Positions 18,291-27,548 of a stretch of DNA of 46,148 nucleotides are shown piece by piece (positions within the stretch are counted from its first letter, which is position 1; each line of letters starts with the position of its first letter). The notes beneath the pieces were generated by a model that searched no databases, was not told where the DNA came from, and saw only the letters and a list, made by a program, of their open reading frames with translations. Both the position numbers and the translations under genes were made by a program. Origin of the DNA: Chthoniobacter flavus (lineage in GTDB: Bacteria; Verrucomicrobiota; Verrucomicrobiia; Chthoniobacterales; Terrimicrobiaceae); assembly GCA_945883435.1 (NCBI GenBank), contig CAMCXK010000018.1, positions 1-46,148 on the forward strand, read 5' to 3'.

Positions 18291-19301
18291 ATGCCAAGTC
18301 CTCAAAAAAAACTGCTCTTTTCCCATGTTCCCAAAGCTGCGGGAACAACTTTGGGTCGTATCCTTAAAAAAAATCTCGGCAGTAGATTTTATGCATACTA
18401 TGGTCTTTATGATCGCTACATGTTTGATTCGCGCGATGTGGAACGTGTTCTTGAGTTTGCTCCGCAATATGACGCATTGGCATCGCACTTGATTTCACTG
18501 GACTTGCCATGGCGCTCGGAAAAATTTTCGATTTTTGCAGTGGCCTTTGTTAGAGATCCGGTTGATCGGGCTATTTCGCTTTTTTATTATCTGCAAAAAA
18601 TAGCTACAGAGCGAGGCGGCTTGATTGAAGGGGATATTAATAGTTTTTTTCGGCGAATTCTCAAATCGGACTGCGAGCAGCGAGGTCCTTATTGTGATGC
18701 GCAGTGGCACTTTTTGCAGGGAACGAAGCAGGTCACCTGGTCATTCGAGCAACTCCAGCGACTTGTGGAATCAGGAAAACTCATTATCGCTCCGATGGAG
18801 CGATTTAACGATGCGTGTGTAGTCATGGAAAAAGTCCATGGCGATCTTCTTTCGGACATGGCTTATCCGGAAAAGCAAAATACCTCACCCCGAAGTGGAG
18901 GTTGTTCCGAAGATGTTTTAGAATTGTTAAATTTGAAGAATCAGAAAGACTTCCAGCTCTACGATTGGGCCCAAGAGCAGTTTCATCGTCAATTTGAGCA
19001 TTTGATTGGTCCTTTGGCGAATTCCGCGCGCCTTGATTTTCAACATCGCTGCAAGGCGGTGTCCGGAGATTGGATTGCCGATGACTCTGCGGTCGCACTC
19101 AATCGCGAGGAGCGGCAATATTTCGAATATCTGAAAGAAGAGAATCGCAAGCTACGCTGTGAAAATGCGGGACTTCGCTCGGCGCGGGATTTGAAAGCGC
19201 TCAATGGCATCCCCTCTTCGATCATCGCATCGATTTCAAGAATGATTTCCGGCGGAGGTCATACCTCCAAGCGCTTGGGTTCCCCTTCCGACCGGGGTTG
19301 A
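18291..19301 (+). CDS. Sulfotransferase (Sulfotransfer_2 type) with C-terminal coiled-coil tail
   Basis: A 336-residue enzyme predicted to move sulfate from PAPS to a glycan. The 5'-phosphosulfate loop is HVPKAAGTTL (12-21), and the 3'-phosphate site is FAVAFVRDPVDRAISLFYYL (82-101) with the usual Arg, Asp and Ser. The catalytic core ends near residue 265. It is followed by a short coiled coil (about 272-300, with YLKEENRKLR) and a tail of small and basic residues. A similar tail is found on the GT2 protein encoded at 20169-21245. It is the first plus-strand gene of the glycan locus and is followed after one base by the next gene. Confidence 0.85.
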   Translation: MPSPQKKLLFSHVPKAAGTTLGRILKKNLGSRFYAYYGLYDRYMFDSRDVERVLEFAPQYDALASHLISLDLPWRSEKFSIFAVAFVRDPVDRAISLFYYLQKIATERGGLIEGDINSFFRRILKSDCEQRGPYCDAQWHFLQGTKQVTWSFEQLQRLVESGKLIIAPMERFNDACVVMEKVHGDLLSDMAYPEKQNTSPRSGGCSEDVLELLNLKNQKDFQLYDWAQEQFHRQFEHLIGPLANSARLDFQHRCKAVSGDWIADDSAVALNREERQYFEYLKEENRKLRCENAGLRSARDLKALNGIPSSIIASISRMISGGGHTSKRLGSPSDRG

Positions 19302-19302
19302 T

Positions 19303-20124
19303 ATGGTTCCGCTTTTGATCACTGCGACATTTGATGTGTCGGGAACACCCGAGGTCGTTCTACGGGATCTGCGGGAACGGGTTGTTCGGCACATGGAGGG
19401 ACTTTTAGCTTGGATTGAAGACGGGGCATTTTCTCAAATTGTCTTTGCCAAAAATTGCCGCTGTCCTATTAATGGCAATGTCCTCCGATCTCTAGGTAAA
19501 TCAAAAAACGTCGGAATTGAGTATTTGGAATTGTCTCCTTCACGTCGAACTGCAACACAAGGAAAAGGATACGGAGAAGGAGAAATTGTTCGAAAAGCAC
19601 TTGAGAGGAGCACTTTTTTGAAATCCGCCCACTCATTTGCCAAATGCACGGGTAAGCTTTTTATCGCTAATCACTACTTGCTAAGCACCAAACAAGCGCG
19701 TGGAGCTGTTTTTCAATCATGTGCGTCTCCAAGTCGTCCTCAGCAAAGAGGTTTTCTCGCGCCATTCTATCGATCGCGCCGATGCACTGGTTTGTTTTCG
19801 TGGGCCAGGCGGCGTCTTCGTATCCCTTGGAATTGGTTGGCTGCCCCTTTTGGCAATCGGGTGGATACCCGATTTTATGTATTTGAAAGACAGTTTTATA
19901 TCGAGCATCTTATGGATTCCCACCTGAGGGTTGAGGATTCATTGGGATATCCTTTGGAAGCTGCTTTTGGCGATGATCTGGCAACTGCGAAGTCGATTTC
20001 TCGAGTTCCGGCGACGCCGATTGTCCATGGAACGTCCGGCACTTTGGGAACAACGGCTGCTGTGTTTTCTCAAAGCATCCATCAAAAAGCGCTTGAAATA
20101 ACAAATGAAATTATGCTAAAATAA
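19303..20124 (+). CDS. Glycan-locus protein of unknown function, middle part doubtful (possible frameshifts)
   Basis: A 273-residue frame directly after the sulfotransferase stop. The N-terminal part (1-125) is coherent: DLRERVVRHMEGLLAWIED, QGKGYGEGEIVRKALERS, FAKCTGKLFIANHYLL. It resembles uncharacterised proteins of polysaccharide loci with a GKGYGEGEI/TGKLF pattern. The end (about 186-230) is also coherent, with NRVDTRFYVFERQFYIEHL and a LGYPLEAAF segment. The section between (about 128-185) is Arg/Ser/Pro-rich and reads unlike either end, while frame +2 over 19693-19930 gives a more hydrophobic protein-like sequence. Two compensating indels would explain this; a genuine odd linker is the alternative. 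Function is not assigned. Confidence 0.6.
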   Translation: MVPLLITATFDVSGTPEVVLRDLRERVVRHMEGLLAWIEDGAFSQIVFAKNCRCPINGNVLRSLGKSKNVGIEYLELSPSRRTATQGKGYGEGEIVRKALERSTFLKSAHSFAKCTGKLFIANHYLLSTKQARGAVFQSCASPSRPQQRGFLAPFYRSRRCTGLFSWARRRLRIPWNWLAAPFGNRVDTRFYVFERQFYIEHLMDSHLRVEDSLGYPLEAAFGDDLATAKSISRVPATPIVHGTSGTLGTTAAVFSQSIHQKALEITNEIMLK

Positions 20125-20168
20125 ATCAGAAAAATGCCTTATTAAAATACAGATGCGGAATAAATCGA

Positions 20169-21245
20169 TTAACTTAAAAACCGCTTTAAAAACCGCCGAA
20201 CGGCCAACAGGTTGCCTCGGCTCAAATACGGAATTGGAAGTCCGAACGATTTTTTAGAAAGGGTGTCCCTCTCTTGACGGAGTGTTTGGTTTTCATGTTC
20301 CAAAAATTGAATGTAGCGGCTTTGCTCAACTGTTGTTTCCGCGGCCTTTTCCAATTCAAGAATCCATTTCCAAAACATTTTTTCCCGGGCCCATCGCAGC
20401 TCCAACTCAGCCTTTATCAATGGTTTTTTTTCCAATCGGTTGGTTGCCAACTGCACCAGTTGATTAAAGCGTTCCGCCTGCTCCCGGGCGCCGAGTGGAT
20501 TGCTTCGTTCATGCACTTGAAATTCTGCACAGCTTCGAGGCGTGATAGCCAAGCGAATGTGATCGGCAATCTCAATACCCCAAGCCACATCTCCTTCGTG
20601 GCCGAAGTGAGTTGGGAATGGATGTGCCAAAAGAAAGTCCCGGCGATACAAGTTGCTGGCCGCGCTGCCAAGCACTGTTCCCGGCAGGCATCCACAAAGC
20701 CAGCGCGTGGATTCCTCTTGAGTCCACCATCGGGGTGCAGGTTGCAATCGGGTGAGTTGATGAATCGGCCATTCATCGGAGATCGGCTTTGTCCCCGAGC
20801 GCATCAGAGGTGGTGAGAGGACCGCATCCACGGCATCGGTGCAGGCGACTTCCAAGAGATGCTGAAACCCTTCCACGAACTGTCGGTCTCCGACCGTTGC
20901 AAAAGAAATCCATTTTCGCGAGGCGGCTTGAACCCCTGCATTCCACGCGGCGTAGAGTCCGGGTGGTTGATTGATGAATTGTCCTCCGAATCGAGATTGG
21001 AAAGAGCGGATGGCTTCAGCCGTTCCATCGGAGGATTCGCTATCCACAAACACCAATTCGGCCCCCTGAAGGCGAAGCGCCTCCAGAGAGCCGAGATGGG
21101 CTTGGATATCGCGCTGGTTGTTCCGCGTCGGAACGACCAGCGCGAGTTCAGAAAGAATCAAGTGGTTTTCCGCCAATTTTGATGAGGGTTGCCAGTCCAA
21201 TACCGGTGTAACTGGGAGTCGTAGAGGTCGAGGTTTTTTTGGCAT
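20169..21245 (-). CDS. Family 2 glycosyltransferase with C-terminal coiled-coil tail
   Basis: A GT-A fold inverting glycosyltransferase. The nucleotide-binding start ELALVVPTRNNQRDIQAHL (33-51), the acceptor motif VFVDSESSDGTAEAI (65-79) and PPGLYAAWNAGVQAA (94-108) are typical of GT2 enzymes acting on surface glycans. The last about 70 residues form a coiled coil (290-332, YIQFLEHENQTLRQERDTL) and a basic amphipathic end (LLAVRRFLKRFLS). The called ATG makes an 88-base overlap with the preceding methyltransferase gene. Because the first about 30 residues are not part of the GT2 fold, a TTG start near 21160-21180 is possible. Last gene of the minus-strand Wzm-Wzt operon. Confidence 0.87.
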   Translation of the reverse strand: MPKKPRPLRLPVTPVLDWQPSSKLAENHLILSELALVVPTRNNQRDIQAHLGSLEALRLQGAELVFVDSESSDGTAEAIRSFQSRFGGQFINQPPGLYAAWNAGVQAASRKWISFATVGDRQFVEGFQHLLEVACTDAVDAVLSPPLMRSGTKPISDEWPIHQLTRLQPAPRWWTQEESTRWLCGCLPGTVLGSAASNLYRRDFLLAHPFPTHFGHEGDVAWGIEIADHIRLAITPRSCAEFQVHERSNPLGAREQAERFNQLVQLATNRLEKKPLIKAELELRWAREKMFWKWILELEKAAETTVEQSRYIQFLEHENQTLRQERDTLSKKSFGLPIPYLSRGNLLAVRRFLKRFLS

Positions 21246-21931
21246 CGGAACGTGCCGCGAACAACCTTCTCGTCGGAACTATGGCGATCTTGTTCGGTAA
21301 TATAGTCGGTTTCTAAAACCTTCAAGCCAAAAGACGCCAAACTGTCAACCATTCCTTTGCGATTAAAAAACGTGACGCTTGATGGTTCGTAAGGACTCTC
21401 GGTTCCGATGGGGCAATGCAAAAGCGCATGGCGGTCCGAGTCGGCGAAAATTCCAGTTTCAAGGATCAGTATTCCACCAGGAGCAAGCAGGTCGGAAACA
21501 ATTTTTAAGGCATTAAACGGATACCGGAGATGATAGAGCACGCCAAGGAAGAGAATGATGTCAAATTGTCCATCGCTGTCCAAGTTTAGATCAAACAGCC
21601 CTTTCTCTTTCATTTGAATCTTTGATTTGAAAAATGGAATCAAAAACTCGACGGCCCCGATGGAAAGGCATGAATCGATTCCCACCACCTCTTTGGCGCC
21701 TTGGCGTTCGGCTTGGAGGGAGAACAATCCATCGCGGCAACCGATATCGAGCACACGTTTTTGTTGAAAATCCATTTTTCCCATCTGACGGAGCACTGGA
21801 GAATGAAGCTTCGCAAAGCCCGGAACGCCCGGAGTGCTCAGTCGCTCGTTCAGCGGAATAATGTGATAAAACTTGTATTTTTCAAGGGCTTGAAGAATCG
21901 CTGGATCATCGTTTTGGTTTGGTATGTTCAT
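21158..21931 (-). CDS. SAM-dependent methyltransferase (CmoB/DUF1698-like)
   Basis: A 257-residue class I methyltransferase. The SAM site is VLDIGCRDGLFSLQAERQGA (about 60-79), followed by VVGIDSC, FDIILFLGVLYHLRYPF and LAPGGILILETG. The sequence order with YHLRYPF and TFFNRKGMV resembles the DUF1698/CmoB family of small-molecule and tRNA methyltransferases. In a polysaccharide operon the likely target is a sugar or glycan end. Its ATG overlaps the wzt stop (ATGA at 21928-21931), which ties its expression to the exporter ATPase. Methylation as an export or termination signal is inferred, not shown. Confidence 0.85.
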   Translation of the reverse strand: MNIPNQNDDPAILQALEKYKFYHIIPLNERLSTPGVPGFAKLHSPVLRQMGKMDFQQKRVLDIGCRDGLFSLQAERQGAKEVVGIDSCLSIGAVEFLIPFFKSKIQMKEKGLFDLNLDSDGQFDIILFLGVLYHLRYPFNALKIVSDLLAPGGILILETGIFADSDRHALLHCPIGTESPYEPSSVTFFNRKGMVDSLASFGLKVLETDYITEQDRHSSDEKVVRGTFRCQKNLDLYDSQLHRYWTGNPHQNWRKTT

Positions 21932-23262
21932 GATAAAGAAGTTGTAGAATCAGGGTAGTCGAAATAAACGGGCAATCCAAATGGTCCAAAAAATGGAGGA
22001 GATTGGTTGTCCTCTGGCGGACAGATTGTCAAGGGACCGATCCACTCTGTCGATGCGATCCGTTGCCATTTCTGACCGCCATCCGCGTCCCCTATCCCTA
22101 TAGAAAACGTGTAAACGCCGGGCTCCAGCACAAGGGGAATCCGTATGCGGCAGTCGGTAAATGCTCCGCCGGGCACAATCACCGGAGATTGGCGCAGTGT
22201 TTGAGTGGTCACAGTCGAGAGCAACTGGTCGTAAGCATTTTTTATTTGAAAAGCAATGTGAATGTCGCGTGTGTCCGGTTGGCGCGAAGCAATTCGCACA
22301 ACGAGCCCAAGGGATTCGCCAACGGGCCCCATGAGCGAGTGCGAGCCGGCGGCGCGATCCAAGGAAATGGAAATGATACTCACGTTCTCCTCAACGGGAG
22401 GGTGAGACCAAATTTCGATGCCTTCCGAGTGGGATTGGAGTGCCTGTCGACCGCTTCGCTTGACACTCTGGTTGGCAAAAAATCGGGCTGTTCCCTCCAA
22501 AGTTGGACCATAAAAGTCCAGTCTTCCGTCGACTAAATGAATCACCTTGTCACAAAGGCTGCGGACAAGCGGCATGCTGTGGGAAACAAAAAGGATGGTG
22601 GTGCCTTGATTTTTCAATGTGCGGATACGATCCGCGCACTTTTGTTGAAAAAAAACATCTCCCACCGCAAGGGCTTCATCAACGATCAAAATTTCCGGAT
22701 TTAAAGCGACTTGAACTGCAAAAACCAAGCGGACAAGCATCCCGCTGCTGTAGGTCTTAACCGGTTGATCCATAAATTCCCCGATATCAGCAAAATCTGC
22801 AATTTCATCAAAACGTGCTAAAATATCACGATGTTTGAGTCCAAGGATCAGCCCATTGATAAAAACATTTTCACGCCCGGTGAAATCGGGTTTAAACCCG
22901 CTGCCAAGTTCTAATATCGCCGCCACGCGTCCGTTTACCGATAAATGGCCAGCACTCGCCGGCCTCGTGCCAGCAATGAGTTGAAGAAGGGTGGACTTTC
23001 CAGAGCCATTTCGTCCGATAATTCCAACGCTTTCTCCATTATGAATCTCAAGTGAGACGTCATGAAGTGCTTGGAATTCACGCGCCAGAGATTTCTGAAA
23101 GCGTGAGGCCATGGTTCGCATCCATGAAAAGGGTTTGGGAAGTGCTTCCGTCAGATTCCCCAGAAAGCGAGAGGATGAAGATGGATAAACACGATAGGAT
23201 TTACCAACCGAATAAAGGCCAATGGCTGGGCGGTTGGAACGGGTGGACAATTCAGAGGGCAT
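21928..23262 (-). CDS. wzt: Polysaccharide ABC exporter ATPase with C-terminal glycan-binding-type domain (Wzt)
   Basis: A 444-residue ATPase of an O-antigen/teichoic-acid type exporter. The nucleotide-binding domain has Walker A GRNGSGKST (83-91), signature YSSGM (171-175), Walker B ILIVDE (191-196) and H-loop H228. A preface of about 60 residues precedes it. From about residue 290 a beta-rich domain follows (ENVSIISISLDRA, GESLGLVVRIASRQ, FTDCRIRIPLVLEPGVYTFSI) matching the Wzt C-terminal domain. In the E. coli O9a and Klebsiella systems this domain recognises the terminal modification of the finished glycan. It overlaps wzm by 11 bases and the downstream methyltransferase by 4. Confidence 0.92.
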   Translation of the reverse strand: MPSELSTRSNRPAIGLYSVGKSYRVYPSSSSRFLGNLTEALPKPFSWMRTMASRFQKSLAREFQALHDVSLEIHNGESVGIIGRNGSGKSTLLQLIAGTRPASAGHLSVNGRVAAILELGSGFKPDFTGRENVFINGLILGLKHRDILARFDEIADFADIGEFMDQPVKTYSSGMLVRLVFAVQVALNPEILIVDEALAVGDVFFQQKCADRIRTLKNQGTTILFVSHSMPLVRSLCDKVIHLVDGRLDFYGPTLEGTARFFANQSVKRSGRQALQSHSEGIEIWSHPPVEENVSIISISLDRAAGSHSLMGPVGESLGLVVRIASRQPDTRDIHIAFQIKNAYDQLLSTVTTQTLRQSPVIVPGGAFTDCRIRIPLVLEPGVYTFSIGIGDADGGQKWQRIASTEWIGPLTICPPEDNQSPPFFGPFGLPVYFDYPDSTTSLS

Positions 23263-24085
23263 CGGAAAATCCCTTTTTTAATCGCGTGAAAACGGCATAG
23301 CCAATCCACAAGATGCTAACCGCAGAGACGATCGTGTAAATCCACAAACCAGACGATGGCCAAGTGCCAAGCACGAGAATCTGACGTGCCATTTCGGAAA
23401 TGCAAGCCAGAGGATTCATGCAGGCTAGCCAGCGGTAGGCTTCTGGTATAGCAGAAAGAGGATAGAAGATCGCACTTAAAAACGTCAAAGCCATCAACGC
23501 AGGAGGGATTAAAGCATCGATGTCTCGAAAATATAAACCGAGTGCGGAGAGAATCCAAGACGTTCCCAATGCCAAAAAGAATGCGACAATCACTAGTCCT
23601 GGAAGAGCGATGAGCGTGAGCGGAACTGTGCCTGTCCAGAGAGTTCCTCCAATAATGAGAACGAGAAGGCTGACCAAAAAATGTAAAAGTGCCGAACCTG
23701 CCATCGCGACAGGAAGAACCTCCAAGGGAAAGACAACTTTAGTTATAAAATTAGGATTAGATGCCAACAACGAAGGGGCTCGTCCGACAGTATCTGAGAA
23801 GAGTTGAAAAAAAATCAAACCGCTAAACAATAAAATTGGAAATGGTTTGCCTGAGGCCTCCTCACCAAATGAGCCCTTGAATATCACACCAAAAACAATG
23901 GAATACACGGCAAGCAAGAAAAGAGGGGAGGCCAAGCTGAGTAAAATGCCTAGATGCGCTCCGCGATAGCGACCAACAAACTCCCGCTTTGTAAAATGAT
24001 AAATCAACTCCCGCAATGTATATAGGCTGGCAGCTGTCCGAAATGGAAATAATAGAATTTGCTTGATCATACTCCAAAAACCCAT
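23252..24085 (-). CDS. wzm: Polysaccharide ABC exporter permease (Wzm)
   Basis: A 277-residue ABC-2 type permease with about six membrane segments (for example GILLSLASPLFLLAVYSIVF, LLHFLVSLLVLIIGG, LIALPGLVIVAFFLALGTSW). The cytoplasmic N-terminal helix ELIYHFTKREFVGRYRGAHLG is characteristic of Wzm/TagG proteins, as is the FRDIDALIPPALMALTFLSAIFYP segment. It forms the channel that moves the lipid-linked glycan across the inner membrane with the ATPase encoded next. The start at 24085 (MGFWSMIKQ) could also be the Met five residues later. First gene of the four-gene minus-strand operon. Confidence 0.92.
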   Translation of the reverse strand: MGFWSMIKQILLFPFRTAASLYTLRELIYHFTKREFVGRYRGAHLGILLSLASPLFLLAVYSIVFGVIFKGSFGEEASGKPFPILLFSGLIFFQLFSDTVGRAPSLLASNPNFITKVVFPLEVLPVAMAGSALLHFLVSLLVLIIGGTLWTGTVPLTLIALPGLVIVAFFLALGTSWILSALGLYFRDIDALIPPALMALTFLSAIFYPLSAIPEAYRWLACMNPLACISEMARQILVLGTWPSSGLWIYTIVSAVSILWIGYAVFTRLKKGFSDAL

Positions 24086-24360
24086 CTAAGGAATTCGGTT
24101 GGGGAGAAATCAACAGTCATCAAAAAAGCGAGAACATGGGCTGCAGGAATCCGCGGGTTACTCTGCACGGAGGCGGCAGCGGGTGAGAGGGAGGATAGGT
24201 GCATGGAAAGCATTAAAGGGGACTCGAAAACTTTGGCTCTGCATTATTTAAAAAAAGAGACGGCTAAAACTCTTAAAGTCACTATGGTTAAAATTATTTT
24301 TTAGATTGATCACATCAAGGCGGTATGGCTTGTTTTAAGAATATTCAAGTTAACAATTCG
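24086..24360. other. Intergenic region between the two minus-strand glycan operons
   Basis: This 275-base stretch lies upstream of wzm and downstream of the GT4 gene. The half near wzm (24110-24200) is GC-rich; the rest is AT-rich with several T/A runs (24245-24360). It should hold the terminator of the upstream operon and the wzm promoter, but neither could be pinned down by eye. No coding frame is credible. Confidence 0.6.
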
Positions 24361-25815
24361 CTATACTCTATTTGAAAATAATCTATAAATATTAGACAAA
24401 AGTCTAAACGGTTTTTTAATCAAGGAATAACGGTTAAGTTGGGAAACCTGATTTTTCAATCCCTCGATATAGGCCATTTGTTCTTTAAGAATATGTTGCA
24501 AGTGCGTAATTTCACTGCGATTTCTCCGACACGCCCAGTCAAGAAGTTCAATTGGGTCGTAAGAGGTGCCTGGCATAGATTTGGAAGGATTTTTAGGTTG
24601 TGAATCGAGGGAATCATAGAGACATTTATAAAGATTGGCCTGTCGCTCCAAAGTGAAAGATTTTTCAATTTTTGCTCGATTGAACAATCCCATTTGGGAA
24701 AGTTCGGATTGTCTGCATTCAAGAAAGTAACGCATTCCAATGGAGAGTTCATGCACCGAGGGATAAGAAACGAGGCAACCGCCTTTCCCATTTTCCACCA
24801 GATCGGGAAGGCCGCCCACATTGGCAGCCAAAATGGGAAGCCCACAAGCCATCGCTTCCAAGACTACATTTGGAAGATTATCTTCTTGCGAAGGACATAC
24901 GAATACATCAGCAGACTGGTAGGCCGAGCGCAGTTGGAGCGGGTCCGCTAGAAATCCGAGTTCTCTCACATGGGTAGAGTCTTGAGGGGTTCCCCAATTT
25001 TCTCCGACGGTCAAAAGTAGTGGTGGTTCAAGATCCTTCGAGGCGCGTGCGACTTCATGCCACGCTTGTATGGTCTCGTCATAGCCCTTGCGAAGTTCGC
25101 GCACTTGTTGGGCAACAAGCAGAAAAATCCTTCGGTCGAGCGGCAGGTTGAGGGACTTTCTGGCGGATACTTGGTCTCCAGGTATGAAAAATCGATGATC
25201 GACTCCATAGGGAATCAACTCCACACGCTGCTTGGAAGCGATGGCGGAATTCCGACAGGCATCATAAAGCCAACGGCTTGGAGCAACAAAAACCGGATTG
25301 AGTGCCTCGACAGCGGATTTAAGATTTTGAAAGCACTTCTCAACGAATCCATTTAGCTGGTCGGCGAGTTGGGGACACGCCGCGCACCCATTTCGCCATT
25401 GATCGCATCCTGCTGGAAAATGGCACCCACCGGAAAGAGTTCTGAAGTCATGTAGTGTCCAAACTGCTGGCTTATGATAGGATGCAAGGTTCGTGAGATA
25501 TCTCGAGTCAAACCAATCAGAAACCCAATGAAAGTGGTATAGATCCGCGATGCGAATTGACTGCGCCGATGGTTGGCGATAAAGAGACCAATCACCAGAA
25601 AAATACGAATTTGAAATGGAGGATCTATTTGAGAAGACACACTCTTGTTGAATGGTCTGCAAATAGGGTGCAGAGGCTTCCAAGGCTTCCGGGTAAAGAA
25701 TATCGGAATCAAAATACGCGCGATCAAGATTGTCATGAATCCCCTTCAATGCGCGAAACGCTCCGCCTGAGCGAAGTGTTGAGAAGTGCAAGACTCGTTT
25801 CGGAGCGTGGTTCAA
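24361..25815 (-). CDS. Family 4 glycosyltransferase with C-terminal coiled-coil tail
   Basis: A 484-residue retaining GT-B glycosyltransferase. The N-domain begins RVLHFSTLRSGGAFRALKGI and includes DLYHFHWVSDW and AVWTLHDFRTLSGGCHFPAGC, a pattern common in GT4 enzymes of surface loci. The C-domain carries DVFVCPSQEDNLPNVVLEAMACGLPILA, the E-x7-E type nucleotide-sugar site. After the catalytic fold comes a tail of about 54 residues: a coiled coil (EITHLQHILKEQMAYIEGLK) and a basic helix (KKPFRLLSNIYRLFSNRV). Its start overlaps the preceding methyltransferase stop by 4 bases. Confidence 0.9.
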   Translation of the reverse strand: MNHAPKRVLHFSTLRSGGAFRALKGIHDNLDRAYFDSDILYPEALEASAPYLQTIQQECVFSNRSSISNSYFSGDWSLYRQPSAQSIRIADLYHFHWVSDWFDSRYLTNLASYHKPAVWTLHDFRTLSGGCHFPAGCDQWRNGCAACPQLADQLNGFVEKCFQNLKSAVEALNPVFVAPSRWLYDACRNSAIASKQRVELIPYGVDHRFFIPGDQVSARKSLNLPLDRRIFLLVAQQVRELRKGYDETIQAWHEVARASKDLEPPLLLTVGENWGTPQDSTHVRELGFLADPLQLRSAYQSADVFVCPSQEDNLPNVVLEAMACGLPILAANVGGLPDLVENGKGGCLVSYPSVHELSIGMRYFLECRQSELSQMGLFNRAKIEKSFTLERQANLYKCLYDSLDSQPKNPSKSMPGTSYDPIELLDWACRRNRSEITHLQHILKEQMAYIEGLKNQVSQLNRYSLIKKPFRLLSNIYRLFSNRV

Positions 25816-27548
25816 AGGGAATTGGCCGCAGGTTTCCGCGCTTCTAAAAACAATGAATCGGGCTTTCGAATCATTCCGTTGATATCAGTATCAAGCAAAA
25901 AACGCCTGAAATCTGGTAAGTAAGAGCTTACCTCATCGGCTTTGCGAATGTCCGTGAATCCCGATTTGTGGAGAAGATTTGTCAGGCTGACCTCATCATA
26001 CATCCAGCGATGAATCTCGCCGCGACGCCGAAAATCTACTTCATGTTGCTCTGAAGTTTCGGGCATGTTCTCAAAAGGATCCTGCGCATTGAAAATTCTA
26101 GATTGATCGGAACTGAGTTTGTCGATCCAATACTTGGCCCCCTCTCCGAACCTCGAGACGATGTAATCTTTTTCTGGGAGCGGATGGGTAGCCCAAAGAT
26201 TGCTCATGAAGCCTCCGGATCGTGTCCGCGTCAGTTGATCTAGCAACTCCAATGTAATCCACCGAAGCTTTTCTTGGGAATCTGGAACTTGATTTCTTAC
26301 TGCCTCAATCTGAGCTATATACTCGCGACAAATTCCCTCGAGGTCGGGAACGACGATTCTCAGGATGCCTCCGGGTTGCAACACACGCCAACAATTTTGG
26401 AGAAACAACTGGACTTTGGCGCGTGGCAAGTGTTCCAAGACATGCGATGAATAAATCATCTGAAACGAGTTGTCTGGAATGTCCCAATCCGCCAAGAGGT
26501 TCATCGCTTCGATGCTCGGATGGGTGGGGACAAGATCAAAATTCCGCCAGTCTGGGTGCCATGTATCGCCGCACCCGAGGTTTGCAAAGGTGGCGGAAGA
26601 TTTTCTTTGAATCGCATTTGGAGCACGTTCATGGGAGGCAGCGGTTTTACGAAGAACAACCAACATGCTTTGCCCATGAACAAAATGAGCCAACCAGCCT
26701 ATTCGCCCCACATAATTCAAAACGTGTTCACTTAATTTCGTAAGCGTGGAATTTCCAATAGCCCAATTCCGAAAAAGATATTTCGATGTTGAGCGTGCGA
26801 AGTGTGGAAGGTGGGTTGATGAAAGTGGTTCATATGAAATGGCCTGCAAATGAACGGGTAGCACTTTGCTCAAGTATCGGTAGGATTCTGCATTCCACTG
26901 CAACATATGATGGGGAGGCATATCCAGAAGAGTGTATTGATATCTTAAGAAGCTGTCCGCATTAGGTGTTGCAAAAATCAGCATTCCATTCGGACGAACC
27001 AGTCGCAAAGCGTCCTCCAAAAAATCCAGCGGATTGGGAAGATGTTCGAGGAGTTGAAATGCGCACAGCACATCAAATTGGCTGGCTTGTTGATCTCCGT
27101 AGGCACCGAGTTGGGCGCAATGAGCATTTAACCCTTTGGCTTTGGCGCTTGAAATTGCGCGCGGATTGATATCCAAACCGTAGATCTGCGAGTGACGGGT
27201 GGACGCCAACTCGAGAAAGTCCCCCGATCCACACCCAACCTCAATAATTCGGGAACCCGCAGGAATTGCATCCAGCGCTTGGAAATACTCCCACTTCTCT
27301 TTGGGATAATACCAAGGAAGTTGACCCAGACTTTCATACATCCGAGAACTGCCACAAGCCCTTTCCGGTTTGAAAAAGAACAAACCGGAATCGGCACACC
27401 GATAACGATCAATCTGATCGATCCCATTCAGTTCGCTGGAAATATCGATCCCAAAAGTTGCCATCCAATCAGAAATCAGCTGCGATGATGCAACTGCACT
27501 GATCGGGGAGGCGATGTATCGCCCCGTTATTGGACTGTGTGCACCCAT
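25812..27548 (-). CDS. Protein with two SAM-dependent methyltransferase domains
   Basis: A 578-residue protein. The first methyltransferase (about 85-300) has IIEVGCGSGDFLELA (101-115), IYGLDINPRA, FQLLEHLPNPLDFL and VRPNGMLIFATPNADSF, typical of Methyltransf_23 sugar methyltransferases. The second (about 320-560) has FANLGCGDTWHPDWRNFDLV, MIYSSHVLEHLPRAKVQLFL and LQPGGILRIVVPDLEGICREY. Both SAM motifs look intact, so two methyl transfers are possible. The frame overlaps the upstream TylF-like gene by 22 bases. Tandem methyltransferases of this kind are known from O-antigen loci, where methylation can cap the chain; a cap role here is inferred from the Wzt C-terminal domain. Confidence 0.88.
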   Translation of the reverse strand: MGAHSPITGRYIASPISAVASSQLISDWMATFGIDISSELNGIDQIDRYRCADSGLFFFKPERACGSSRMYESLGQLPWYYPKEKWEYFQALDAIPAGSRIIEVGCGSGDFLELASTRHSQIYGLDINPRAISSAKAKGLNAHCAQLGAYGDQQASQFDVLCAFQLLEHLPNPLDFLEDALRLVRPNGMLIFATPNADSFLRYQYTLLDMPPHHMLQWNAESYRYLSKVLPVHLQAISYEPLSSTHLPHFARSTSKYLFRNWAIGNSTLTKLSEHVLNYVGRIGWLAHFVHGQSMLVVLRKTAASHERAPNAIQRKSSATFANLGCGDTWHPDWRNFDLVPTHPSIEAMNLLADWDIPDNSFQMIYSSHVLEHLPRAKVQLFLQNCWRVLQPGGILRIVVPDLEGICREYIAQIEAVRNQVPDSQEKLRWITLELLDQLTRTRSGGFMSNLWATHPLPEKDYIVSRFGEGAKYWIDKLSSDQSRIFNAQDPFENMPETSEQHEVDFRRRGEIHRWMYDEVSLTNLLHKSGFTDIRKADEVSSYLPDFRRFLLDTDINGMIRKPDSLFLEARKPAANSL

